64,000 nt of DNA from Thioalkalivibrio nitratireducens DSM 14787. Its GTDB lineage: Bacteria > Pseudomonadota > Gammaproteobacteria > Ectothiorhodospirales > Ectothiorhodospiraceae. The DNA is taken from assembly GCF_000321415.2 (NCBI RefSeq), contig NC_019902.2, forward strand, positions 2,914,001-2,978,000, in the 5' to 3' direction. Shown one piece after another: positions 42,285 through 52,074 of the stretch. The number at the start of each line of letters is the position of its first letter. The first letter of the stretch is position 1. The translations under genes were made by a program, and so were the position numbers. A model generated the notes under the pieces. That model saw nothing but the letters and a program-made list of their open reading frames with translations, did not search any database and was not told where the DNA came from.

Positions 42285-43964
42285 TTACTCAGTCGGATCC
42301 ACATCTGAATCATCTATTTCTTCTGGAGACACCTCTATTAGACCTTCCGAATTCACACCAGATAGCCTTTCAGCAATTGCATGCAAATAGATTGCTCTAG
42401 CAGATAAAAATGAATCATAGTCATCATTAAGTGCAGCATCGAGAGCTGCTTCTGGGACTAAATTGCTTCCCAATCGTTCAACTAGCGCTTCTCTACCATC
42501 CGATTCGATTATCTTATTCAAGTAGTCACTGGGTGCGCTAGCAGAGATCGCGATATTAGATTTAGAAGTTAACAGTATAATATTACCCGGAACATTACTT
42601 CTCGATGCTTTAACACCATTCTTGCTCAAATACGCTTGCGGAAAAAAATGGTGGAACTCCTTATCATTCGACCAAGCTAAAGACTTGTCTATATCTATCC
42701 GCTGTCCAGTCACGATATCCAGCGGATTTTTCGTTGTAAACATTAAAGCAATCATTTTTGATATCGCACTATTTGCACGAAACGGCTTCGCTGCCCATAA
42801 AGACGCAGTAGGTACTGACGCAGTTACATCAATTGAAGCAGAAGAGCCAGTAGCAAAGTCCCTGATTGCTTTTGCATCAGTAGCCATTTGACCACTATCC
42901 CACCCACTAAAGTAACCAGATAAAGTGGTCAACCAAAACCATCTTTTCAATTCAGCCCGTTGGCTAGCATCTGGATTAGACAAGACTCTAAACAATTCGA
43001 CTAAGACTGCAAACTGATTAGCATAGGGTAAAGCCTCAGCGCGAGGTGCCCCTACTTCTGTGCTCAAAAAATCTACGGCCAATTGTGCAGCGCTTTTTAT
43101 CTGCTCTGCACAGGTATGAAGCGTGTCAGGTTCTAAATGCCTTAAAGAATCAATACTCCCTGAGGAAAAGTCACTTCCACTAGCAGCACCCAGACACCGT
43201 AAGAAAGTTTTATTCTCGAAAGAGTGAAACCTTTTCTCCTCAAGGGAGGTTTTAATAGACTCGATGGTTTTCCCGAGGTCGAATTCTGGGCTCCACGTTG
43301 CAGCTCGCATCAGATCATAAATCGTGAGCCTAGTGCCGGTAGAGTTAATCCTCTCAAAAACCGGAGCAACATCATTAATAGACATATCGCCTAGAGTGAC
43401 TAGAGGTAGCTGATAATCTTTGAACCTATTGAATAATAGATCTGCAACGCTTCTTAGGGCTGAATCATCAATAACTGATATTTTTCGAAAGTATTCAGCT
43501 GGATCGGATAAGCGGCGTATAGGTATTTGGTGAGCAGGTAGTTCATCAATGTGATCGATATGGCTAAATTTTTCGTTTCGCAAATCGAAAATCACATTCC
43601 AGATGCTTTTCGGATCACCTGGCTCCCAATGCAAGCACCCGCAGATAGTTGATAACCTTTGCTGTCCATCAAGCAAATAATTAACAGGGTAATTCTGACT
43701 TCGCTCACCAACCTCTAGATCTGCGATTGACCGCTTACTTGCAAGCTCCTGACTAGATTCCCACAAAAGAGCGCTGCCGATGGGGTAGTTTCTATATATT
43801 GAATCCAATAGCTCCAATATTTGCTTTCTCTTCCAGACAAATGGCCGCTGAAACTCCGGAAGAATAATATCTCCTACCAAAACCCTATTGGCCAGCTGTT
43901 CAATCCTTTCTGCCGTTGAACTAAGCCGCTTCGCGGCAGCCTGCTTCTCCGGGCGCTGACGCAA
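42285..43964 (-). CDS. DUF262 (GmrSD-like) protein, AT-rich, cassette-borne
   Basis: 559 aa in the open frame. The N-terminal DUF262 part has VLVGDIILPEFQRPFVW and the nuclease/NTP motif LLDGQQRLSTI (about residue 96); the C-terminal part has EFHHFFPQAYL ... NVPGNIILLTSK, a DUF1524-like HNH motif. This is the domain pair of GmrSD-type DNA restriction proteins that act on modified phage DNA. The gene is strikingly AT-rich against its surroundings. The frame starts at a TTG inside the inverted repeat; no ATG lies before VLVGD, so the native start is unclear and the first 20 residues may be vector-encoded. Lies divergent from the recombinase. Confidence 0.82.
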   Translation of the reverse strand: MRQRPEKQAAAKRLSSTAERIEQLANRVLVGDIILPEFQRPFVWKRKQILELLDSIYRNYPIGSALLWESSQELASKRSIADLEVGERSQNYPVNYLLDGQQRLSTICGCLHWEPGDPKSIWNVIFDLRNEKFSHIDHIDELPAHQIPIRRLSDPAEYFRKISVIDDSALRSVADLLFNRFKDYQLPLVTLGDMSINDVAPVFERINSTGTRLTIYDLMRAATWSPEFDLGKTIESIKTSLEEKRFHSFENKTFLRCLGAASGSDFSSGSIDSLRHLEPDTLHTCAEQIKSAAQLAVDFLSTEVGAPRAEALPYANQFAVLVELFRVLSNPDASQRAELKRWFWLTTLSGYFSGWDSGQMATDAKAIRDFATGSSASIDVTASVPTASLWAAKPFRANSAISKMIALMFTTKNPLDIVTGQRIDIDKSLAWSNDKEFHHFFPQAYLSKNGVKASRSNVPGNIILLTSKSNIAISASAPSDYLNKIIESDGREALVERLGSNLVPEAALDAALNDDYDSFLSARAIYLHAIAERLSGVNSEGLIEVSPEEIDDSDVDPTE

Positions 43965-44025
43965 CGCCGATCGTCAACACTCCTTGGTGACCCCTGTGGG
44001 TCGCAATGACAAGGAGAGGACGATG
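43915..44025. repeat. 111-bp inverted repeat, arm B
   Basis: Extends from GTTGAAC (43915-43921), through GCCGCTTCGCGGC and the ribosome site AAGGAGAGG, to the ATG of the tyrosine recombinase. Seven mismatches to the reverse complement of 42107-42217. The DUF262 gene and attC-like site lie between the two arms. Confidence 0.9.
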
Positions 44026-44880
44026 ACACCGTTACGGCAGCAGATGATCGATGCCATGCGCCAGCGTGGCTTTGCAGAACGCACGCAACGCAGTTACCTG
44101 TGGGCAGTACGGGACCTGGCTCGATTCCACCGACGTTCTCCTGCGGAACTGGGCGTTCCTGAACTTGAGCACTATTTCCGGCACCTGGCGCTGGAGCGCG
44201 GGTTGTCCGGGGCCACCTGCCGGTTGCACCGGAACGGGATCCGCTTTCTGTACCTGAAGGTGTTGCAGTGGTCGGCCTTCGACGTGCCCTTTGTGGTACC
44301 CAAGCGCGCGCAGCGGATTCCGGAGTTGCTGACCCGGCAGGAGGTCGTGCGGATCCTGGACGCGTGTGCCAACCCGAAGCACCGGATGTTGCTGAAGATC
44401 TGTTACGCCTGTGGCCTGCGGGTCAGCGAGGTGGTGGCGTTGCGGGTGCGCGACATCGACGGCGAGCGCGGTCTGCTACGGGTCGAGCAGGGCAAGGGGG
44501 CGAAGGACCGGCTGGTGCCGGTGTCGCCGACGCTGTTGACGGAGTTGCGGCGGTACTGGGTGCTGTTCCGGCCGACCGAGTGGCTGTTCCCGGCGGGGCG
44601 GGACCGGTGTACACCGCTGAGCATCAGCAGTGCCCAGCGCGTGTTCAGTCGGGCCAAGGCGACGGCGGGCATCGCCAAGATCGGTGGCATTCATGGGCTG
44701 CGCCACGCCTATGCCACGCATCAGCTCGAGGCGGGGCTACCGGTGCATCGCCTGCAGCGGGTTCTTGGCCATGGGCACCTGCAGTCGACGCTGCGCTATC
44801 TGCATTGGGTGCCCGAACGTCGCCCGGAGGCGGGCGGACCCGTGGATCTGGTGGCGGGATTGGCGGTGCGTCATGGCTGA
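44023..44880 (+). CDS. Tyrosine recombinase associated with IS91-type element
   Basis: 285 aa. SAM-like N-terminal domain (RQQMIDAMRQRGFAERTQRS) and a catalytic domain with Arg in ACGLRVSEVV, Lys region in EQGKGAKDR, HGLRHAYATH (H-x-x-R), LGHGHLQST and the nucleophile in TLRYLHW. It lacks the extra helix found in integron integrases before the H-x-x-R motif, so it is not a typical IntI. Such recombinases accompany certain IS91-like transposases, whose gene overlaps this one by 8 bp. AAGGAGAGG precedes the ATG at 44023. Confidence 0.88.
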   Translation: MTPLRQQMIDAMRQRGFAERTQRSYLWAVRDLARFHRRSPAELGVPELEHYFRHLALERGLSGATCRLHRNGIRFLYLKVLQWSAFDVPFVVPKRAQRIPELLTRQEVVRILDACANPKHRMLLKICYACGLRVSEVVALRVRDIDGERGLLRVEQGKGAKDRLVPVSPTLLTELRRYWVLFRPTEWLFPAGRDRCTPLSISSAQRVFSRAKATAGIAKIGGIHGLRHAYATHQLEAGLPVHRLQRVLGHGHLQSTLRYLHWVPERRPEAGGPVDLVAGLAVRHG

Positions 44881-46006
44881 ACCGGCGACGCTGCAACACG
44901 CCCTGGACCGGTTCCTGCACGAAGAGACGCTGGACGGCCACCGGCGCCGGGTGTGCCAACACCTGAAGGCCTGCCGCACCGAGGCGCTGGGCGGGATGCA
45001 GGTGCAGTGCGAGGCCTGCGGCTGGGAGCAGCCGTGGTATCACGGCTGCCGGGACCGGCACTGCCCGCAGTGCCAGACCCGCGCGACCCGGGTCTGGGCC
45101 GAACGCCAGCAGGAGGCGCTCCTGCCGGTGCGCTACTTCCACGTGGTGTTCACCCTGCCGCATGCTCTGAACGGCTGGGTGCAGTTGCACCCCGAGGTGC
45201 TCTACCGGCAGTTGTTCCAGGTGACTTGGGACACCCTGCGCCGCTTCGGTCAGGATCGCCGCCGCCTCGGCGGCGAGCTGGGTATGACCGCAGTGCTGCA
45301 CACCTGGGGCCAGAACCTCAGCCAGCACGTGCACCTGCACTGCCTGATCCCCGGCGGGGCGCTCCAGGCGGACGGCCACTGGAAGCCGAGCCAAGGCAAT
45401 ACCCTGTTCCCGGTCCGGGCCTTGTCCCGGCGCTTTCGCGGGGCGATGGTCGCGGCCCTGCGCCGGGCTGCCGACGACGGCGTATTGCACCGGGTCACCC
45501 GACCGGGCGAGATCGACGCGGTACTCGACCGGCTGATGGCCACCGAGTGGGTGGTCTACGCCAAGGACTGTCTCGATCACACATCCACGGTGGTCGACTA
45601 CCTGGCGCGTTACACGCATCGGATCGCGATCCACAACGCGCGCATCCTCGACATCGATGCCAAGGACGTCACTCTGCGCTACACCGACTACCGCGACCAC
45701 GACCGACCCAAGGTGATGCGTTTGGAAGGCGAGGAGTTCGTGCGCCGCTTTCTGCTGCACATCCTGCCCAAAGGACTCATGCGCGTGCGGCATTACGGTT
45801 TCCTCGCCAACCGCTGCCGGCGGACCAAGCTCCCGCGTATCCGCAGCGCGTTGCATGTACCGCCACCCGCCACGAGCGATGCCCCGGAAGGCCGGTCTGA
45901 GCCCACGACCTACCCATGTCCCCGATGCCGGGTCGGTCGGGTGTGCGTGATCACGGTACTGCGCCCGCGACCAAACCGAACCGACATCCCGGAGCACCGA
46001 CGATGA
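44873..46006 (+). CDS. IS91-family transposase (Y2, HUH type)
   Basis: 377 aa. N-terminal zinc-binding region (CEACGWEQPW, CRDRHCPQCQ), the HUH motif in HVHLHCLIPGG, and the two-Tyr helix at DYLARYTHRI. IS91 enzymes mobilise DNA by rolling-circle transfer from an origin end downstream of the gene and can carry flanking DNA when the terminus is missed. C-terminus has a further CPRCRVG zinc knuckle. Overlaps the tyrosine recombinase gene (ATGGCTGA), implying joint translation. Confidence 0.92.
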   Translation: MAEPATLQHALDRFLHEETLDGHRRRVCQHLKACRTEALGGMQVQCEACGWEQPWYHGCRDRHCPQCQTRATRVWAERQQEALLPVRYFHVVFTLPHALNGWVQLHPEVLYRQLFQVTWDTLRRFGQDRRRLGGELGMTAVLHTWGQNLSQHVHLHCLIPGGALQADGHWKPSQGNTLFPVRALSRRFRGAMVAALRRAADDGVLHRVTRPGEIDAVLDRLMATEWVVYAKDCLDHTSTVVDYLARYTHRIAIHNARILDIDAKDVTLRYTDYRDHDRPKVMRLEGEEFVRRFLLHILPKGLMRVRHYGFLANRCRRTKLPRIRSALHVPPPATSDAPEGRSEPTTYPCPRCRVGRVCVITVLRPRPNRTDIPEHRR

Positions 46007-46046
46007 CCTCGGCCTGACGGGTAAGAACCGCCGGCTCCCTTGCGTC

Positions 46047-46064
46047 GCCCCTTGGAAAAGGGGC
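46047..46064. terminator. Hairpin downstream of the IS91-type transposase
   Basis: GCCCCTT (46047-46053) and AAGGGGC (46058-46064) form a stem with a GGAA loop about 40 bp after the transposase stop. It could be a terminator or the hairpin of the IS91 origin end; no T-run follows. Confidence 0.45.
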
Positions 46065-46286
46065 GGCGCTGGCCCGTCTGTGTATGCGACTGGATCTCAG
46101 CAGAAAACGGGGCTACCGTACAAGACATTGGAGCCTTCAGGGAGCCCGACCATGATCACGACCGGACGCAAGGACTGCCCCGAGGCTCGATACTGGGTTC
46201 CTTTGACCCCCATCCCGGCGCGCACTGAATACAATCCCCTTTACATGAACGTGTGTGCCAGCCCATGGGCGGCCCAGTCCAACAGA

Positions 46287-46340
46287 CGTTTATCCGCCAT
46301 GCTGCGCACGCCGGATAAACGCTAATCTGATATGCAGATT
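46287..46340. repeat. Two nested inverted repeats of recombination-site type
   Basis: CGTTTATCCG (46287-46296) with CGGATAAACG (46312-46321) and, adjoining it, AATCTG (46324-46329) with CAGATT (46335-46340), followed by GTATAAC at 46343. The layout and lower GC content stand out. It may be an attachment site of a tyrosine recombinase or the far end of the mobile unit; function is not shown. Confidence 0.4.
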
Positions 46341-46865
46341 CTGTATAACACGATTCGCGGTTCCTTTGTCGTAGCAACCGTACGATCGCCTCTGCCCGAC
46401 CACGATCGGCACCGAACCCATTGGCTCGGCCGTCGCGCTCACTCTGAGCCCCCCTTCGCTGCCCCGTTGCTGGAATATAGCCCATGCGGTGCGGTCATCC
46501 TCTTCGCGATCGGGTTTGTGGAAGGGGGCGCGATATTCGATGGTGCGCTCGACGGGGCCATCAGGGAGGGTGGCGTCGAGGAAGGCCGAGGAAGATCTTT
46601 GTGACGGTACCTTCCTTAAGGTCGCGGATGTCTTCCCAGCCGAGCGGATGTTCTTCTGGCTGCGGGTTGGGGTGTGGATGCCGTAGCGGATGCCTTCGTC
46701 GCGGTTGGCCTTGCGGGCCTTGCGCGGGAGGCCAACGACGAGGAGGCCTTTGCTGGGGGTGAAGACGATACGGCCGCGGGCGTCGTATCCGTTGTCGGCT
46801 TCGCACTGGGTTCGGGGCGGTTGAACGCCTTCGAACAGGATCGCGGCCTCGGCCCGGCGCGGCAT
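46290..46865 (-). pseudogene. Possible decayed hypothetical gene
   Basis: From ATG 46865 a GC3-rich frame reads MPRRAEAAILFEGVQPPRTQ ... FTPSKGLLVVGLPRKARKA ... GIRYGIHTPTRSQKNIR. Natural codon use then moves to another frame (GWEDIRDLKEGTVTKIFLG) near 46640-46570 and back (PDGPVERTIEYRAPFHK) further on. No family recognised. Divergent from ispG. Support is limited to codon-position bias. Confidence 0.3.
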
Positions 46866-46934
46866 GCGCGGCGGCCGCCGTGATGGCTTTTTGCGGCCGA
46901 TGGAAACTGCGGCGACAATGGCGGCACGCATCCC

Positions 46935-48194
46935 TTGGACCACGGCACCCCTGTGAACTCCTCCATCACCCGGCATTCCACCACGCCCGTTCGGGTCGGC
47001 CACGTAACCGTCGGCGGCGACGCGCCGATCGTCGTGCAGTCGATGACCAACACCGACACCGCCGATGCGGTGCGCACCGCAATCCAGGTCGCCGAGCTGG
47101 CCCGCGCGGGCTCGGAACTGGTGCGCATCACGGTGAATACCGAGGCAGCGGCGGCGGCGGTGCCGGAGATCCGCGAGCGCCTGGCGCAGATGGGTCTGGA
47201 CGTGCCGCTGGTCGGCGATTTCCATTTCAACGGCCACAAGCTGCTGGCGAAATACCCGGCCTGCGCCGACGCGCTGGCGAAGCTGCGCATCAATCCGGGG
47301 AACGTCGGGTGCGGGTCGAAGCGCGACCGCCAGTTCGAGGCGATGATCGAGGTGGCCTGCCGCTACGACAAGCCGGTGCGCATCGGCGTGAACTGGGGCA
47401 GCCTGGACCAGGCAGTGCTCGCGCGGCTGCTGGACGAGAACGCCGCGCGCCCCGAGCCCATGCCGCTGGAGGATGTGACCCGCGAGGCATTGATCGCGTC
47501 GGCGCTCGAGAGCGCTGCGCAGGCCGAGGCCCTCGGGCTGCCGCACGACCGGATCGTCCTGTCGGCCAAGGTCAGCGGTGTGCAGCCGCTGATTCGCGTA
47601 TACCGCGATCTCGCCGCGCGCTGCGATTATCCGCTGCATCTCGGGCTGACCGAGGCGGGCATGGGCGCGAAGGGGATCGTCGCGTCGACTGCGGCGCTCG
47701 CGGTGCTGCTGCAGCAGGGCATCGGCGACACCATCCGGATCTCGCTGACCCCGGAGCCCGGCGGCGATCGCACGCAGGAGGTGATCGTCGCGCAGGAGAT
47801 CCTGCAAAGCCTCGGTCTGCGCAGCTTCCTGCCGTCGGTGATCGCCTGCCCGGGCTGCGGGCGGACCTCCAGCGACTATTTCCAGCGCCTCGCGCAGGAC
47901 ATCCAGGGTTTCATCCGGCACCAGATGCCGGACTGGAAGAAGCGCTACCCGGGCGTCGAGGAGATGACCGTGGCGGTGATGGGCTGCGTGGTGAACGGCC
48001 CCGGCGAGAGCAAGCACGCGAACATCGGCATCAGCCTGCCCGGCACCGGCGAGGTGCCGGTGGCGCCGGTGTACGAGGACGGCGAGAAGACCGTGACGCT
48101 GAAGGGCGAGCGCATCGCCGAGGAATTCCAGGCGCGCGTCGAGGCGTATATCGAGCGCCGCTACGGGCACCGGGACGACGCGGTCCGGCCGTGA
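46935..48194 (+). CDS. ispG: 4-hydroxy-3-methylbut-2-en-1-yl diphosphate synthase
   Basis: 419 aa. Converts methylerythritol cyclodiphosphate to hydroxymethylbutenyl diphosphate, the penultimate step of the MEP isoprenoid pathway, using a [4Fe-4S] cluster. The TIM barrel has [25 protein letters not shown] and LGLTEAGMG. The cluster domain has [10 protein letters not shown] and GCVVNGPGE (three Cys and one Glu ligand). The start is a TTG at 46935 or GTG at 46953; neither has a strong ribosome site. Convergent with the riboflavin genes. Confidence 0.96.
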   Translation: MDHGTPVNSSITRHSTTPVRVGHVTVGGDAPIVVQSMTNTDTADAVRTAIQVAELARAGSELVRITVNTEAAAAAVPEIRERLAQMGLDVPLVGDFHFNGHKLLAKYPACADALAKLRINPGNVGCGSKRDRQFEAMIEVACRYDKPVRIGVNWGSLDQAVLARLLDENAARPEPMPLEDVTREALIASALESAAQAEALGLPHDRIVLSAKVSGVQPLIRVYRDLAARCDYPLHLGLTEAGMGAKGIVASTAALAVLLQQGIGDTIRISLTPEPGGDRTQEVIVAQEILQSLGLRSFLPSVIACPGCGRTSSDYFQRLAQDIQGFIRHQMPDWKKRYPGVEEMTVAVMGCVVNGPGESKHANIGISLPGTGEVPVAPVYEDGEKTVTLKGERIAEEFQARVEAYIERRYGHRDDAVRP

Positions 48195-48348
48195 GTGCCC
48201 GAGGGTCCGGCGGGCGGCCGCGGCACCGCACCCGGGAAGGCGCCGCCGTTCGCGGGCACCCCGGCTGGCCGGCGGGTTCGTTCGCCGGGCGGCAGCAACG
48301 AACGCCGGCTTCGCATCGCGACGCCATGGCCGGCGCCGCGGGCGGGGC

Positions 48349-49458
<1,110 letters not shown>

Positions 49459-49487
49459 GTGTCGGTTCCGTCGGAGGCCCAGCGCGG

Positions 49488-50168
49488 TCAGTCGCGCGGG
49501 CCGGAATGGTTGGGAAAACCCTGCTCGGCGAGCCAGGACTCGGACAGCCCCCCGGCACTGCCCGGCTGCGCGGCACGCTCGCCGAGCATCAGGCGCTCAA
49601 GGTAGCGGGCGATCAGATCGACCTCGAGATTCACCCGAGTGCCCACCCGGTACACCGAGAAACGGGTCAGGCTCCAGGTGTGGGGGATGATGTTGACGTC
49701 GAAACTGGCGCCGTCGACCGCGTTCACGGTCAGGCTGGTTCCGTCGATGGTGATCGAACCCTTCGCGGCGATATAGCGCGCCAGCGGATCCGGTGCGCGG
49801 AAACGCACCCGGGTCGAACGCGCGTCCGGCTGCATCGAGACCAACTCGCCCACGCCGTCGACATGGCCCGAGACGAGGTGCCCGCCGAGACGCGTATTCA
49901 ACGTCAGCGCCCGCTCCAGGTTCACCCGGTCGCCGATCGCGAGGTCGCCCAGTGTGGTCACGCCCAGGCTCTCGCGGCTCACGTCGGCCGCGAATTGCCC
50001 GCCCTCGAGCGCAGTGACGGTCAGGCACACGCCGTTGACCGAGATCGAGTCGCCGAGTTGCGTATCGGAAAGGTCCATTCCCGGAGCGCGCACCTTCAGG
50101 CGCAGGTCGCCGCCACGCGGCTCCAGTGCCGCGATGGTGCCCAGGGTCTCGATGATTCCAGTGAACAT
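49488..50168 (-). CDS. ribE: Riboflavin synthase alpha subunit
   Basis: 226 aa, dismutates two 6,7-dimethyl-8-ribityllumazine molecules to riboflavin. Two tandem lumazine-binding barrels: MFTGIIETLG ... SISVNGVCLTVT and LGGHLVSGHVDGVG ... GSITIDGTSLTVN. Normal length plus a short C-terminal tail. It sits between ribD and ribB in the usual gammaproteobacterial order. Confidence 0.96.
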   Translation of the reverse strand: MFTGIIETLGTIAALEPRGGDLRLKVRAPGMDLSDTQLGDSISVNGVCLTVTALEGGQFAADVSRESLGVTTLGDLAIGDRVNLERALTLNTRLGGHLVSGHVDGVGELVSMQPDARSTRVRFRAPDPLARYIAAKGSITIDGTSLTVNAVDGASFDVNIIPHTWSLTRFSVYRVGTRVNLEVDLIARYLERLMLGERAAQPGSAGGLSESWLAEQGFPNHSGPRD

Positions 50169-50366
50169 CTAGTGGTGCCGCCTGCCCAGCGATGGGGGGA
50201 TGGAAAAACCCGGAAACAGTAAATGATACCGGGGAGCAGTGCGTGGGACCATGCGGAAACCGGGGTTGAACACACCCGCGCTACGGATCCGCTCGGGTAG
50301 CCGGGCCCGGGGGTGCCGACACCGGAGGCACACCAATCCGGCGCAGGGCGCGGCGTCGTCGCCCGC

Positions 50367-51521
50367 TTACACGGGCGGGAGCGGCCAGGCCCGCAGGCGC
50401 AGGGCGTCGCCGACCCGGTCGCAGGCGAACAGGTCGAGTTCGGCCCGCTCGTCCATATGCTGGAGCGGCCAGTCCAGCAGCGGGCGCGCTCCGGAACCCA
50501 TCAGGCAGGGCGCGAGGTACAGCAGCCATTCGTCAACCAGCCCGCAGCGAGCCAGGGCCCCGGCAAGGCCCGCGCCAGCTTCCACGTGCAGTTCGTTGAC
50601 CTCGCGCTCGCCGAGTTGGTCCAGCACGGCGCCCAGATCCAGCTGACCGTCATCCCGTTCGGGTGCGGCCTCGACCTCCGCCCCCCGCAGGCGCAGATCC
50701 CGGGCCTTGTCCGACGCCGCGCGCTCGGCGGTGGTGAACACGACCACGGGTCCCTCGTCATCGAACAGGCGCGCGGACCGCGGGGTCTGCAGTCTGGAAT
50801 CGATCACCACCCGCGGGGGGTGGCGCGGCGCGGCATCCGCGAGTTCGGGATATCGGTCCGGGGCATGGCCATCATCGGCCAGCAGCTCGGCCGGGGTCAG
50901 GCGTACGGTCAGGCGCGGATCGTCCGCGAGCACCGTGCCGCTACCGGTCAGGATCGCCCCAGCCCGAGCACGCCAGTGCTGTACGTCGCGCCGCGCGGCC
51001 GGGCCGGTGATCCAGCGGGAATCGCCAGAAGCCATTGCGGTGCGACCGTCGAGGCTGGACGCGAGCTTGACCCGGACCCAGGGCCGACCGCTCTGCATGC
51101 GCCGGACGAAACCGGGATTCAGCCGCCGGGCCTCGAACTCGAGCATACCGGAGCGCACCTCGATGCCGGCGGCACGCAGGCGTTCCACGCCCCGCCCGGC
51201 GACGTGGGGGTTCGGATCCTGCATCGCGATCACGACCCGCGCCACTCCGGCTGCGATCAGCGCATCGGCGCAGGGCGGGGTCCGGCCATGATGGGAACAG
51301 GGTTCCAGTGTGACGTATACGGTGGCACCCCTTGCCCGCTCGCCAGCGGCGCGCAGCGCGTGGATCTCCGCGTGCGGCTCCCCGGCGCGCCAGTGGACAC
51401 CCTCGCCGATGATGGCGCCATCACGTACGGCAACGCTGCCGACCCTGGGATTCGGGTCGGTGGTATAAAGACCAAGGTGCGCCAGCTGCAAGGCGCGTGC
51501 CATGAACCGTTCGTCGCTCAT
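50367..51521 (-). CDS. ribD: Bifunctional riboflavin deaminase/reductase
   Basis: 384 aa. N-terminal deaminase with zinc ligands in GEPHAEIHAL (His-Ala-Glu), YVTLEPCSHHGRTPPC; C-terminal reductase with VKLASSLDGR, GSGTVLADDPRLTVR and the HVEAGAGLAGAL nucleotide site. Deaminates and then reduces the pyrimidine after the GTP cyclohydrolase II step. Starts 10 bp after nrdR, so they are co-transcribed from glyA or nrdR. Confidence 0.96.
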   Translation of the reverse strand: MSDERFMARALQLAHLGLYTTDPNPRVGSVAVRDGAIIGEGVHWRAGEPHAEIHALRAAGERARGATVYVTLEPCSHHGRTPPCADALIAAGVARVVIAMQDPNPHVAGRGVERLRAAGIEVRSGMLEFEARRLNPGFVRRMQSGRPWVRVKLASSLDGRTAMASGDSRWITGPAARRDVQHWRARAGAILTGSGTVLADDPRLTVRLTPAELLADDGHAPDRYPELADAAPRHPPRVVIDSRLQTPRSARLFDDEGPVVVFTTAERAASDKARDLRLRGAEVEAAPERDDGQLDLGAVLDQLGEREVNELHVEAGAGLAGALARCGLVDEWLLYLAPCLMGSGARPLLDWPLQHMDERAELDLFACDRVGDALRLRAWPLPPV

Positions 51522-51531
51522 GCGGGTTCCT

Positions 51532-52065
51532 TCAAGGCTCGGACTCGGGGGCCGGGGGTTCCGTTCCCTCGTCGATCAGGCGCAGCTGGGACCGGCGCAT
51601 CTCCGGGGTCAGCTCCTGTTCCAGGCGTTCGACCGCTTCGCGGAAGGATTGCACGTTCGCGAAGCTCAGGTAGACCGAGGCGAAGCGAATATAGGCCACC
51701 TGGTCCAGCGAACGCAGTTCCTCCATCACCCATTCGCCGATACGGTCGGAACGGATCTCGCGGGCACCGTAGGCGGCGAGCCGGCGCTTGATCCGTTCGA
51801 TCGCGGCCTCGACCTCGTCGGTGTGCACCGGGCGCTTGTGCAGTGCCAGCGTCAGGCCGGCACGGAGCTTGCTTTCGTCGAACGCGACCCGCTCGCCGCT
51901 GCGCTTGACGACGCGCGGCATGCTGAACTCGGCGCGCTCGAAGGTGGTGAAACGGGCGCCGCAGGCCTGGCATTCGCGGCGCCGCCGGATCTGATCCTGC
52001 TCCGATCCGGCCACGCGCGAGTCCACGACCCGCGTGTCGTCCGCGCCGCAGGCCGGGCAGCGCAT
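51532..52065 (-). CDS. nrdR: Ribonucleotide reductase repressor NrdR
   Basis: 177 aa. An N-terminal zinc ribbon (MRCPACGADDTRVVDSR ... CQACGARFTTFER) is followed by the ATP-cone (VVKRSGERVAFDESKLRAGL). Binds NrdR boxes and represses ribonucleotide reductase genes when dATP is bound. Slightly longer than the typical 150-170 because of an acidic C-terminal tail. Nine bp separate it from glyA. Confidence 0.96.
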   Translation of the reverse strand: MRCPACGADDTRVVDSRVAGSEQDQIRRRRECQACGARFTTFERAEFSMPRVVKRSGERVAFDESKLRAGLTLALHKRPVHTDEVEAAIERIKRRLAAYGAREIRSDRIGEWVMEELRSLDQVAYIRFASVYLSFANVQSFREAVERLEQELTPEMRRSQLRLIDEGTEPPAPESEP

Positions 52066-52074
52066 CGCCTGGGC

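Noticed and set aside
44023-44880. Recombinase as an integron integrase (IntI)
   Set aside because: It is short and lacks the extra helical insert before the H-x-x-R box; its overlap with an IS91-type transposase fits an IS-associated recombinase better. The attC-like site is therefore reported separately.
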